Below the pieces are notes generated by a model, which did not search any database, had not been told where the DNA came from, and was given only the letters and a program-made list of their open reading frames with translations. From Chloroflexota bacterium (GTDB lineage Bacteria > Chloroflexota > Dehalococcoidia > GIF9 > UBA5620): a stretch of DNA of 9,033 bases. Numbering within the stretch: position 1 is the first letter of the stretch; each line of letters begins with the position of its first letter. Below, one piece after another: positions 1 to 6,355 of this stretch. Made by a program: the position numbers and the translations under genes. The stretch spans positions 1 through 9,033 of the forward strand of contig JAPLHH010000148.1 of assembly GCA_026389735.1 (NCBI GenBank), read 5' to 3'.

Positions 1-2
1 AC

Positions 3-419
3 GGCAAGATATTCATCGCCATCATAACGATTTTCTTCGGGTTTGCAGCGCTGAATCTGCTCCCATTCCGCCTTCCGACATTCAGCCCTATCAAGCGAAA
101 ACTGCCCACGGGACTGTTAGGAGCCTCAATTTTCGGCCTAGCTATCGGTGGTGGCAGCACGGCCTATACCATGGCCTGCTGTGGCCCAATGATGCTACCG
201 GTAGTACTGGGATTGTCTATTTTAAAAGGACAAGGGGGATGGGGCGCCTTAATACTCGCCATGTTTGCCATTGGGTACAGCCTGCCTATGGTCGCAGCTA
301 TATTAGGCATAGGACTTGGCAAATTGACCGGAATTGCCAGTAAGATCGCAGGACCTATTCGCATAGTGTCCGGCATCTTGCTGCTCGGTGCAGGCGCCTG
401 GCTATTGTTAACACTGTAA
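3..419 (+). CDS. CcdA/DsbD-type membrane thiol-redox protein, C-terminal part (5' end outside window)
   Basis: The reading frame is already open at position 3 and runs 138 residues to TAA at 417-419; the true start lies upstream of the window. Seen in sequence: four strongly hydrophobic segments (roughly residues 3-21, 36-68, 77-98 and 118-137), with a Cys-Cys-Gly-Pro motif (MACCGPMMLPVV, residues 56-67) inside the second. A Cys next to Gly-Pro in a membrane helix is typical of the CcdA/DsbD-beta family, which moves reducing equivalents from cytoplasmic thioredoxin across the membrane; the family has six helices with paired Cys, so about the first two helices and the partner Cys should lie upstream. 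The gene ends 49 bp before arsD. Inference: it maintains thiols of extracytoplasmic partners or of arsenic-binding proteins. It could instead be a general cytochrome c maturation CcdA. The family call is fairly sure, the specific role is not. Confidence 0.8.
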   Translation, partial: GKIFIAIITIFFGFAALNLLPFRLPTFSPIKRKLPTGLLGASIFGLAIGGGSTAYTMACCGPMMLPVVLGLSILKGQGGWGALILAMFAIGYSLPMVAAILGIGLGKLTGIASKIAGPIRIVSGILLLGAGAWLLLTL

Positions 420-468
420 AATTGTTCAAGCGCAACTGAATTTACAAAGAAATGAGGATTAGAGATTT

Positions 469-912
469 ATGAGCGAAAAAATTATCATCTACGAATCTGC
501 AATGTGTTGTTCCAGTGGAGTCTGTGGCCCCAGCCCTGACCAAGCTTTGCTTGATTTACAGGACACACTTGAAAAAATAAAGAACTTGGGTTCTGAAGTT
601 GAGCGTTATAGTATCACGCAAAGCCCCAAGAAGTTCAGGGAAAATCCGCAGGTGATTAGGCTGATTCAAGAACAACAATTGAAAGCCTTGCCAATCACTA
701 CCTTTAACGGGAACGTCGTGAAATCTGGCAGTTATCCCACATTAGAGGAACTAAAAAATTTCTTAAAAGACGGCGTCGATCCTAGCGCCGTTCTTGCTGA
801 GGAGATGACTTCAGATCAGGGCTGTTGCTCCGGACAAGATTTCTGCGATATCCGTTGTTCGCCTAATTACAGAGATGACATACACAGTGATTTGGAAAGT
901 GATTGCTGTTGA
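469..912 (+). CDS. arsD: ArsD, arsenite metallochaperone / weak trans-acting repressor
   Basis: The 147-residue product has the ArsD fold signature. The N-terminal strand IIIYESAMCCSSGVCGP carries Cys13, Cys14 and Cys19, which match the As(III)/Sb(III) site of ArsD (Cys12, Cys13 and Cys18 in the plasmid R773 protein). The centre contains the LPIT-TFNG-VV-SG-YP pattern (about residues 82-97) common to the family. Known role: it binds As(III) from cellular thiols and hands it to the ArsA ATPase; it also acts as a weak repressor of ars operons. ATG 469 is preceded by GAGGA at 454-458, ten bases away. Odd: the protein is about 27 residues longer than the usual 120, with an extended tail containing Cys119, Cys120, Cys126, Cys130 and a terminal Cys146-Cys147 pair. 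The downstream partner arsA is truncated, so the chaperone may have no normal client. Identification is secure. Confidence 0.95.
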   Translation: MSEKIIIYESAMCCSSGVCGPSPDQALLDLQDTLEKIKNLGSEVERYSITQSPKKFRENPQVIRLIQEQQLKALPITTFNGNVVKSGSYPTLEELKNFLKDGVDPSAVLAEEMTSDQGCCSGQDFCDIRCSPNYRDDIHSDLESDCC

Positions 913-956
913 TAGCGACTTGCTCTCAATAAACTCCATTTACTGATGACGCTGAA

Positions 957-1316
957 ATGGATAGAATTACCAAAGCTCGGTTCAGGGAAGTGATCGATAT
1001 GATGCAGGATATCAATCAGACTACTTTCAGTTTTGTCATGTACCCTGAAAGCACCCCTATAGAAGAAGCCAGCCGGGCAATGGCAGACTTGGCAACCATC
1101 AACATCCGGACAAGCTTAATAGTGGCCAATCTTGTCTTGCCAGGCTCTATTTTAACTAACAACTACCTGAAACAAAGGAGTACAATGCAAGATAAATATC
1201 TGAAGGAAATGTACAAACGGTTCTCTGCACTAATTGTACAGCTTCCGCTTATGGCTGATGATTTAATCGGCAAAGAAAAATTAAAGCAAGCCGGATTCAT
1301 GCTTTATGGAAAGTAA
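957..1316 (+). pseudogene. arsA: ArsA arsenite-stimulated ATPase, C-terminal fragment only (probable gene remnant)
   Basis: The 119-residue open frame aligns by eye to the last third of ArsA-family ATPases: TTFSFVMYPESTPIEEASRA (about 22-41), the VANLVLP loop (56-62) that in the family contacts the adenine of ATP, a QDKYL helix (78-82), and VQLPLMADDLIGKEKL (94-109). Everything before this is missing: no GKGGVGKT P-loop, no switch I, no DTAPTGHT switch II. The family's single-domain members are around 300 or more residues, so 60% or more is absent. The frame is open only back to a TAA at 930-932, and ATG 957 has no convincing ribosome site, so the missing part is not hidden upstream. It sits where arsA normally follows arsD (44-bp gap), and its TAA overlaps an ATG of the next frame. 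I infer a deletion that removed the catalytic part. As written it cannot hydrolyse ATP; a residual binding role is possible. Confidence 0.82.
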
Positions 1317-1354
1317 TGAAACCTAACCGAATTCACAACCAAGGCGTATGCACT

Positions 1355-2059
1355 ATGAATAAAAGAACGATAGGTGCAATATTCTTATTGATTCTGATAG
1401 CAATGCTGAGTGTTCTGCAAGCCTGTGCTGAGGCTAAACCAAGCTTCGAAGTATTGTCCCTGGACATCACGCCGCCAAAGATTACCACCGGTGAGAAAGC
1501 TACCGTTGAGGTTCAGATAAGAAACAGCAATGCCAAAATGGATATGTACAACGTGCCTTTGATGGTTAACGGAGTGGCAGATGATAGGAAGAGCGTTATG
1601 CTGACTCCCGGGGCAACAGAGTTAATAACCTTCGTGCTTACCAGAAGCCAGGCTGGAACCTACAGAATTTCAGTTGGAAATAAGGAATCAACCCTGGTGG
1701 TCGAAAAGTCTTTACCTCCCGATTTTCGTCTTTCCAACCTGGAGAGCAACCCGACTGAGGTTAGCACCGGGGATAATGTAATTGTCACTGCCAAAATAGC
1801 CAATGTCGGCGGCACTCAGGGCAGCTACACTGCTGAGTTAAAGGTAGACGGTGTCACTAACCAAACAGAGAAAATCATTATACCTGCCGGGACTGATTAT
1901 ATGCTGGTCTTCAAAGTATCCAGAGATTTACCCGGCACTTATACGGTTGCCCTCGGTGACCTTACCTGCCAGTTTGTGGTAAAGGAACCGCCCAGACCAG
2001 TAGTCATTAATCCTCCATGTCCTCCCTCTGACGCCGGCTCCTGTGGCCCTGGAGGCTGA
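1355..2059 (+). CDS. Lipoprotein with two CARDB-like beta-sandwich domains
   Basis: Starting at ATG 1355 the product has 234 residues. Residues 1-24 form a lipoprotein signal: MNKR, then a hydrophobic stretch, then Leu-Gln-Ala-Cys with Cys24 as the lipidated residue. Two repeats follow (about 30-117 and 124-210), each with the CARDB pattern: P-x-x-(I/V)-x-x-G-(E/D)-x-(A/V)-x-V, an N-G or G-G turn, 'V(N/D)GV', and a closing 'GTY-x-(I/V)-x-(V/L)G' strand. The tail (211-234) is Pro/Gly rich with Cys222 and Cys230. CARDB domains are extracellular adhesion/recognition modules of unknown ligand. I prefer 1355 to the upstream ATG at 1316, because 1355 gives a proper signal peptide and has AAGGCG at 1341-1346, eight bases away; 1316 would add 13 polar residues, though it overlaps the previous stop and could be coupled. 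Its function in an arsenic cluster is unknown. Confidence 0.82.
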   Translation: MNKRTIGAIFLLILIAMLSVLQACAEAKPSFEVLSLDITPPKITTGEKATVEVQIRNSNAKMDMYNVPLMVNGVADDRKSVMLTPGATELITFVLTRSQAGTYRISVGNKESTLVVEKSLPPDFRLSNLESNPTEVSTGDNVIVTAKIANVGGTQGSYTAELKVDGVTNQTEKIIIPAGTDYMLVFKVSRDLPGTYTVALGDLTCQFVVKEPPRPVVINPPCPPSDAGSCGPGG

Positions 2060-2062
2060 GGG

Positions 2063-2100
2063 TAGCAGCATCGCTGCCCAGTTCGGGCAGCAGGCAGCTA
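2063..2100 (+). other. Stem-loop between lipoprotein gene and arsM
   Basis: A perfect 7-bp GC-rich stem GCTGCCC (2073-2079) / GGGCAGC (2085-2091) with loop AGTTC lies three bases past the lipoprotein stop region; an outer TAGC (2063-2066) / GCTA (2097-2100) pairing can extend it. It is followed by a run of A, not T, so it is not a standard intrinsic terminator on the + strand. It may stabilise the upstream mRNA end or reduce read-through into arsM, which has its own strong ribosome site. Confidence 0.5.
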
Positions 2101-2148
2101 AAAAAAGACATTACAATTACTAATTTTATTTAAATAGGAGGCCAGAAA

Positions 2149-2982
2149 ATGAAAAAAGAAGAGGTCAGGAAAGTTGTCAGAGAGGGCTATGCCCAAGTTG
2201 CTAAAAGTGGCAGTTCTTGCTGCGCACCACAGAATCCGTGCTGCGGCACAACCAATATAGCCACGGATATAAGCAAGAAGATAGGCTACACTGATGAGGA
2301 CATACAGTCGGTTCCAGAAGGCGCCAATCTAGGCCTTGGCTGTGGCAATCCGGTAGCTCTGGCTTCTTTGAAAGAAGGTGAGGTCGTCCTCGACCTTGGC
2401 GCAGGCGCTGGTTTTGATTGTTTCCTGGCGGCTAACAGGGTCGGCAAAACCGGCAAGGTTATCGGCGTCGATATGACACCAGAGATGGTTGAAAAAGCCC
2501 GAGAAAATGCCCACAAAGACGACTACAAAAATGTAGAGTTCAGGCTGGGCGAAATCGAAAACCTGCCCGTGGCTGATAATCATGTGGACACAATAATCTC
2601 GAACTGCGTTATCAACCTATCGCCGGATAAAGAGAGAGTCTTCCAAGAGGCATTCAGGGTATTGAAACCTGGCGGCAGGTTGATGGTTTCCGACATGGTC
2701 TTGGTGAGAGAACTCCCAGATTCGATAAAGAACTCTGTGGCAGCTTATATCGGCTGTCTGGCCGGTGCCACAATGAAGGATAAATATATAGAGGTCATCA
2801 AGGCTGCAGGTTTTAAACAGGTAAGCATAATCGATGAAACGTCTTTTCCGACTGATTATGCGCCTAACGACCCCATAATAGAGACGCTGGTCAACGATTC
2901 CGGCATTCCGTGGGCAGATTTGAAAAAGCTTGGCAGCTCAATCAGAAGCGTAAAGATTCATGCGGTAAAGTCAGGCAAATGA
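2149..2982 (+). CDS. arsM: ArsM, arsenite S-adenosylmethionine methyltransferase
   Basis: The 277-residue protein transfers methyl groups from S-adenosylmethionine to As(III) in the cytoplasm, giving methylated, partly volatile arsenicals (EC 2.1.1.137). Visible signs: an N-terminal Cys cluster (Cys24, 25, 31, 32) typical of this family, GLGCGNP (62-68) with Cys65, the SAM-binding motif [12 protein letters not shown] (80-90), acidic loop GVDMTPEM (106-113), SNCVINL (151-157) with Cys153, and YIGCLAGA (200-207) with Cys203. Cys65, Cys153 and Cys203 correspond in context to the conserved As(III)-binding cysteines of characterised ArsM/AS3MT proteins. Length is normal for bacterial ArsM. ATG 2149 follows an ideal TAGGAGG (2135-2141) at seven bases, suggesting strong translation. 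The last four bases overlap the next gene (ATGA). It appears intact and is the clearest functional arsenic gene here. Confidence 0.95.
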   Translation: MKKEEVRKVVREGYAQVAKSGSSCCAPQNPCCGTTNIATDISKKIGYTDEDIQSVPEGANLGLGCGNPVALASLKEGEVVLDLGAGAGFDCFLAANRVGKTGKVIGVDMTPEMVEKARENAHKDDYKNVEFRLGEIENLPVADNHVDTIISNCVINLSPDKERVFQEAFRVLKPGGRLMVSDMVLVRELPDSIKNSVAAYIGCLAGATMKDKYIEVIKAAGFKQVSIIDETSFPTDYAPNDPIIETLVNDSGIPWADLKKLGSSIRSVKIHAVKSGK

Positions 2983-4064
2983 CCAACTCACCACAGCGGA
3001 CTGGAATCGCCAATCTGCCGTTGCATTACGGCAAGGCGCCGCGATGGCTCTTCGACCGCATGACCAAGCTGGCCCGGGAAATCACCATCGCTATCACCAC
3101 TGAGTTCGGCCCTGAGGAGATGCTCCATCGCCTGTCAGACCCTTTCTGGTTCCAAGCCTTCGGTTGCGTCCTAGGTTATGACTGGCATTCCAGCGGCGTC
3201 ACCACCACCGTCTGCGGCGCCCTCAAAGAAGGGATTAAAGGGCTGGAAACCGACCTAGGTCTGTTCGTCGCCGGCGGCAAGGGCAAAACATCACGGAAAA
3301 CCCCAACCGAAATAGAAGGCGTCGGGCATCTCCTGAAATCAGACACTTCGTCCCTGGTCTATGCCAGCCGTATGGCAGCCAAGGTTGATAACTCAGCCCT
3401 CCAAGATGGCTATCAGCTCTACCACCATACCTTCCTCTTTACCAAGAACGGCTCATGGTCGGTGGTTCAGCAAGGTATGAACGAAGGCAACCACTACGCC
3501 CGCCGTTATCACTGGCTAGGTGAAAAGGTGACCGACTTCGTCTGCGAGCCTCATTCTGCTATCTGTTCCCAGGCAAGAGGCGAAGCCTTGAACTTGGTGG
3601 CCGCTGAGAGCGAACTGGCACGGGACACCATCACCCACATCGCCACTGAGGAAAAACCAGAGGAGATTGTCAGCCAGTTAAAAAAGCTCAAGACCTTAGA
3701 CCTGCCATCTCGCCATCACCTCAGCCTTGTGGATATCCATCCCGACCGCCTACATAAGACACTTCTTATCACCTATGAGCATCAACCGGACAACTTTGAA
3801 AACCTGCTGAGCCTGGAGGGCGTAGGCCCGAAAACTCTCCGCGCCCTCGGCTTGATCTCAGAGCTTATTTATGACGTGCCAATCAGCCTGCGAGACCCTG
3901 CCCGCTACAGCTTCGCCCATGGCGGCAAAGACGGTCACCCCTATCCTGTAGACAGGAAAACTTATGATAAGAGCATCGAAATGCTCCACCAGGCCCTGGA
4001 AAGGGCTAAAGTTGGCGACAAGGAGAAAATAGCCGCCCTCAGACGATTAAGAGCCTGGCTATAA
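2979..4064 (+). CDS. DUF763 family protein with helix-hairpin-helix motif
   Basis: Starting at the ATG that overlaps the arsM stop (ATGA, 2979-2982) the protein has 361 residues, beginning with the typical DUF763 opening [18 protein letters not shown] (7-24). Other family blocks are [20 protein letters not shown] (53-72), [10 protein letters not shown] (76-85), [12 protein letters not shown] (98-109) and [19 protein letters not shown] (150-168). A helix-hairpin-helix signature [12 protein letters not shown] lies at 279-290, which suggests contact with DNA or RNA. No biochemical function is established for the family as far as I know. A GTG further upstream (2910) would lengthen the protein by 23 residues that do not belong to the family and would overlap arsM by 73 bases, so I reject it. 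Translation is probably coupled to arsM. Its link to arsenic may be only positional; base composition is somewhat richer in GC than the ars genes before it. Confidence 0.88.
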   Translation: MTNSPQRTGIANLPLHYGKAPRWLFDRMTKLAREITIAITTEFGPEEMLHRLSDPFWFQAFGCVLGYDWHSSGVTTTVCGALKEGIKGLETDLGLFVAGGKGKTSRKTPTEIEGVGHLLKSDTSSLVYASRMAAKVDNSALQDGYQLYHHTFLFTKNGSWSVVQQGMNEGNHYARRYHWLGEKVTDFVCEPHSAICSQARGEALNLVAAESELARDTITHIATEEKPEEIVSQLKKLKTLDLPSRHHLSLVDIHPDRLHKTLLITYEHQPDNFENLLSLEGVGPKTLRALGLISELIYDVPISLRDPARYSFAHGGKDGHPYPVDRKTYDKSIEMLHQALERAKVGDKEKIAALRRLRAWL

Positions 4065-4073
4065 ACACGCTGT

Positions 4074-5378
4074 CTAAACTGAGCTGCCCTTCGTGCCTAG
4101 CTCTGTCTTCGGCTTGGGTGGCGTGCACAGGAGGATAGCCACAAAACCGATGGCCGCCACCATCCATGAGATAACCATAATCGTGAAATAGCTGCCTTGC
4201 AGGTCGTAAAGAAACCCGGCGAGAGGCGCAACCAAGGCCTGAAACGACAGCACAATAGGCGATTCCAGCCCGCTAATGCCGGCAAAAGCCATAGAACCCC
4301 AGTAATTACCGATAATAGTAGGCACACAGACATAGGCTACCCCAAAGCCAAAGCCAGCCAGCAACGGATAGAGATAAGCCGTCCACATAGCCTCAGGCGA
4401 AACAAACCAGAACAGAATCCCTCCCAGCAGGATGCAAAAGGCGCCAAAGGCAAGGAGGAAGCGTGGCTCAATTATGTCGCCTACGGCGGCGATGGTAAAA
4501 CGCCCCACAATGCTCAACCCGATAGCCAGGCTGTAAAAGAAGGCCGCCATGGCTGGGTCAAACCCCCTGTCCTGCAGATGAAGAGGCCCCTGGCTGACAA
4601 TTACCTGCCAGAGAAAGAAACAGCACACCACAGCACCGACTAGAAGCCACAGCGCCGGCGTCTTTAGAGCATCGCGCAAAGTCCAATCAACCGGGGTGCG
4701 ATAAGTTCGGGCTGCTCGGCTGCTACCGCTTGCCGCTGCCTCCACCTCATGTGAAGCCATCCCATCAGGATGTTGGCCCACATCAGCCGGCTGGTTACGC
4801 ACTGCCAGTATAGCCACGACTACCCCAATTACTGAAGCTACAGCGATAATAAACCAGCCAATGCGCCAGTTCCCACCGGCAGCCTGAACCGCCTCACTTA
4901 TGATTTGAGGTGCCAGAAAACCACCGATAGCTCCACCCCCCAGCACCAAGCCCATAGCCAGCGCCCGGCGGACACTAAACCAGGAGATAACCAACATCTG
5001 GACAGGAATCATCGAGGCAAGCGCTACCCCCAAGCCAACAAAAAGCGACAAAACGAGGTACATTGAATAGATGTGGCCCACCAAGCCCATCAGAATGGTA
5101 GCTATGGTCACAATGGTTCCGCCGGTAGCCAGAGTAACACGTGCTCCAAAACGTCCAATCATCCAGGCAGCCAGCGGGCCGGTGAGCCCAAAGAGCATCA
5201 TTAAGGCAGTGGAGCCGAACATGATTTCCCCCCTCGACCATCCCATCTCCTCAATCATAAAGGGATAGAGCACCGCTGGGCTGTAAAAGGCAAACCCAAT
5301 TGGAATGGTATAGACAACCCAGAGGAAAAATAACATCCACCACCCATAAAAACCTTTTGTCTGAGTTCCAGTTGCCAT
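4074..5378 (-). CDS. MFS transporter, 12-helix, oxalate/formate-antiporter or MCT-like type
   Basis: The 434-residue membrane protein starts MATGTQTKGFYGWWMLFFLW and shows two blocks of six hydrophobic helices split by a polar loop at about residues 195-230. YPFMIEEMGWSRGEI near residues 38-52 and GRFGARVTLATGG after helix 2 (a degenerate MFS motif A) are typical of the OFA/MCT-like branch, which carries mono- or dicarboxylates; the actual substrate cannot be read from sequence. The ATG at 5376-5378 has only a modest purine-rich AAGGT upstream. The gene is convergent with the DUF763 gene, with nine bases between the stops and therefore no separate terminator. It has no evident link to the arsenic genes. 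Single gene transcription unit. Confidence 0.88.
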   Translation of the reverse strand: MATGTQTKGFYGWWMLFFLWVVYTIPIGFAFYSPAVLYPFMIEEMGWSRGEIMFGSTALMMLFGLTGPLAAWMIGRFGARVTLATGGTIVTIATILMGLVGHIYSMYLVLSLFVGLGVALASMIPVQMLVISWFSVRRALAMGLVLGGGAIGGFLAPQIISEAVQAAGGNWRIGWFIIAVASVIGVVVAILAVRNQPADVGQHPDGMASHEVEAAASGSSRAARTYRTPVDWTLRDALKTPALWLLVGAVVCCFFLWQVIVSQGPLHLQDRGFDPAMAAFFYSLAIGLSIVGRFTIAAVGDIIEPRFLLAFGAFCILLGGILFWFVSPEAMWTAYLYPLLAGFGFGVAYVCVPTIIGNYWGSMAFAGISGLESPIVLSFQALVAPLAGFLYDLQGSYFTIMVISWMVAAIGFVAILLCTPPKPKTELGTKGSSV

Positions 5379-5487
5379 AACCTAGCGTACCTTTCCAGCT
5401 TTAAGAAGCGCACAAAGCACAAGCCATCTATTATAGCACTGTGCACCACAACTTAAGGAATTTTTGAATTTTGATAGCGTTCACACT

Positions 5488-5551
5488 GTCATTGCGAGGG
5501 GTGTAAGCCCCAAAGCAATCCCAGAGATTGCCACGCTTCGCTCGCAATGAC
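5488..5551. repeat. Palindromic dispersed repeat, copy 1 (64 bp)
   Basis: The element is bounded by perfect 11-bp inverted ends GTCATTGCGAG (5488-5498) and CTCGCAATGAC (5541-5551). Inside, GCAATC (5515-5520) pairs with GATTGC (5526-5531), and GGGG-TGTAA-GCCCC forms a side hairpin, so the whole can fold as a branched stem. Its minus-strand left arm matches the plus-strand left arm of the copy at 7763-7845 in 28 of 31 positions, so the two copies are inverted relative to each other. No coding capacity; MITE- or REP-like non-autonomous repeat. It lies 110 bp upstream of the start of the MFS gene on the minus strand. Confidence 0.85.
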
Positions 5552-5576
5552 GATTGGAGTATTGCTAAACAAATTA

Positions 5577-5623
5577 GAATATTGTAATTTTTAAATTTGC
5601 TTAGGATCTGAATATCGTAATTT
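5577..5623. repeat. AT-rich degenerate direct repeat
   Basis: The 14-mer GAATATTGTAATTT (5577-5590) recurs with one change as GAATATCGTAATTT (5610-5623), start-to-start 33 bp, followed by TTCGGATTTCG. With copy 1 of the palindromic repeat this fills most of the 269-bp gap between the MFS gene and the exonuclease-like gene (5379-5647). From memory it resembles AT-rich 'GAAATCCGAAAT/CGATATTC' dispersed repeats in some uncultured bacterial genomes, not verified. I see no gene in this gap. Confidence 0.5.
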
Positions 5624-5647
5624 CGGATTTCGTAGTCATTGAGAGAA

Positions 5648-6172
5648 CTAGCCACGCCACTGCAGCGGCAACCCACTGAACGAATTCAGCCTCTCTCTCA
5701 GTGCTTTGAGGTTTACTACATCTTCCCTGTTATATTCCAGAAGGAGAGCAAGGGCGCTTTGGTTACCCCCCTTCAAGTAGCTCCACCATAGCTGCACCGC
5801 TTCATATCCGTTAACACCTTGTAGCCGCCGGGGAATGCCTAACTGTCGCTCAACTGCTTTGAAACCACCATACAAGTTACACCTCCAGCAGTCATACATC
5901 AGGTCACGATGATAGTATTCTGCGGCAAGGTCTATGCCAAGAGAATTAGAAATGAAGCGAAGGTCGAATCTCGCGCCGTTATAGGTGTAGATTGTTTTTA
6001 CATCTCTAAGAGCTGTAATGAGGTTGCCCCTGGTCACTTCTTCGCCGACTAACTGAATTAGCTCATTGTTTCTGCCATCGCAACGGAGGACGCCGATTAC
6101 AGTGATATAATCAAAAAATTGAGATAAACCGGTGGTCTCTATATCGAGATAGGCATCAGCCGACCGTCTCAT
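5648..6172 (-). CDS. RNase H-like DEDDy exonuclease-family protein (YprB-type)
   Basis: The 174-residue protein shows the three exonuclease motifs of the DEDDy group: DIETTGL with Asp10 and Glu12, YNGARFDLRF with Asp70, and YNREDVVNL with Tyr147 and Asp151 (Tyr-x3-Asp). All four acidic residues and the Tyr are present, so a two-metal 3'-5' nuclease activity on DNA or RNA is expected. The layout matches the stand-alone RNase_H_2/YprB domain (about 160-170 residues); larger family members add TPR or helicase parts, absent here. ATG 6172 is the first possible start, since an in-frame TAA lies two codons upstream; GGAAG (6181-6185 on the minus strand) is spaced eight bases. The substrate is unknown. 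It is divergent from the drug exporter and shares its regulatory gap. Confidence 0.87.
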   Translation of the reverse strand: MRRSADAYLDIETTGLSQFFDYITVIGVLRCDGRNNELIQLVGEEVTRGNLITALRDVKTIYTYNGARFDLRFISNSLGIDLAAEYYHRDLMYDCWRCNLYGGFKAVERQLGIPRRLQGVNGYEAVQLWWSYLKGGNQSALALLLEYNREDVVNLKALRERLNSFSGLPLQWRG

Positions 6173-6207
6173 AGCTTATGCTTCCGCCTTCCTTTAAATC
6201 CAATCAT

Positions 6208-6236
6208 AGCATACACCAGTGACAACATATTGTCAC
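6208..6236 (-). promoter_or_regulatory. Possible sigma-70 promoter for the exonuclease-like gene
   Basis: Reading the minus strand, GTGACA (6236-6231) and TATGCT (6213-6208) are separated by 17 bases; they match the -35 and -10 consensus in 5 and 4 of 6 positions. Transcription would start near 6201 and give a leader of about 28 bases that includes the purine-rich ribosome site. The -35 box lies inside the 8-4-8 palindrome, so a bound repressor would block it. Weak by sequence alone. Confidence 0.35.
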
Positions 6237-6237
6237 T
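6218..6237. promoter_or_regulatory. 8-4-8 inverted repeat, candidate operator
   Basis: AGTGACAA (6218-6225), spacer CATA, TTGTCACT (6230-6237): a perfect 8-bp inverted repeat in the divergent gap between the exonuclease-like gene and the DHA2 exporter. Such dyads in front of drug exporters are often sites for TetR-, MarR- or similar dimeric regulators, but no regulator gene is present in the window, so the binding protein is unknown. It overlaps the predicted minus-strand promoter. Confidence 0.5.
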
Positions 6238-6254
6238 AAAACCAATCCCTTTAA

Positions 6255-6282
6255 AAAAGTATAGCATATCGACCATACTTTT
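6255..6282. promoter_or_regulatory. Second inverted repeat in the divergent gap
   Basis: AAAAGTAT (6255-6262) and ATACTTTT (6275-6282) form perfect 8-bp arms with a 12-base spacer, 17 bp downstream of the 8-4-8 dyad. It may be a second regulator site or a stem-loop; AT-rich sequence makes chance more likely than for the first dyad. Confidence 0.35.
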
Positions 6283-6316
6283 AGGATATTTCAGTCAATA
6301 TTCGGCAGTCTCTTTT

Positions 6317-6345
6317 TTCACACTTGAGACGATAAGTGGTAGAAT
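6317..6345 (+). promoter_or_regulatory. Probable sigma-70 promoter of the DHA2 exporter
   Basis: TTCACA (6317-6322), a 17-base spacer, then TAGAAT (6340-6345): each box matches consensus in 5 of 6 positions. The start of transcription would be near 6352, only a few bases before ATG 6356, which implies either an almost leaderless message or initiation at the next in-frame ATG, 6383. This rules out the TTG at 6230 as start. Confidence 0.5.
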
Positions 6346-6355
6346 TATCGGGTTT

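Noticed and set aside
1316..1354. ATG 1316 as start of the CARDB lipoprotein
   Set aside because: It adds 13 polar residues before a standard lipoprotein signal peptide; ATG 1355 has a better ribosome site. Coupling through the TAATG overlap remains a minor possibility.
2063..2110. Intrinsic terminator after the lipoprotein gene
   Set aside because: The stem is followed by an A-run, not a T-run, and no A-run precedes it that would serve the minus strand.
2910..2978. GTG at 2910 as start of the DUF763 protein
   Set aside because: It would overlap arsM by 73 bases and add residues not seen in the family, whose typical opening begins right after ATG 2979.
4197..4643. 148-residue plus-strand open frame inside the MFS gene
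   Set aside because: Antisense shadow of a clear membrane transporter; low-complexity polar product with no family features. The other overlapping frames inside arsM, degV and the MFS genes were rejected for the same reason.
5488..5551. CRISPR array or tRNA-like structure
   Set aside because: Only two distant copies with unequal interiors, no regular spacers, and no tRNA arms or anticodon loop; better explained as MITE/REP-like repeats.
6230..6355. TTG at 6230 as start of the DHA2 exporter (507-residue version)
   Set aside because: The TTG is part of the right arm of the 8-4-8 palindrome and upstream of a good promoter; the extra 42 residues do not resemble the family N-terminus.
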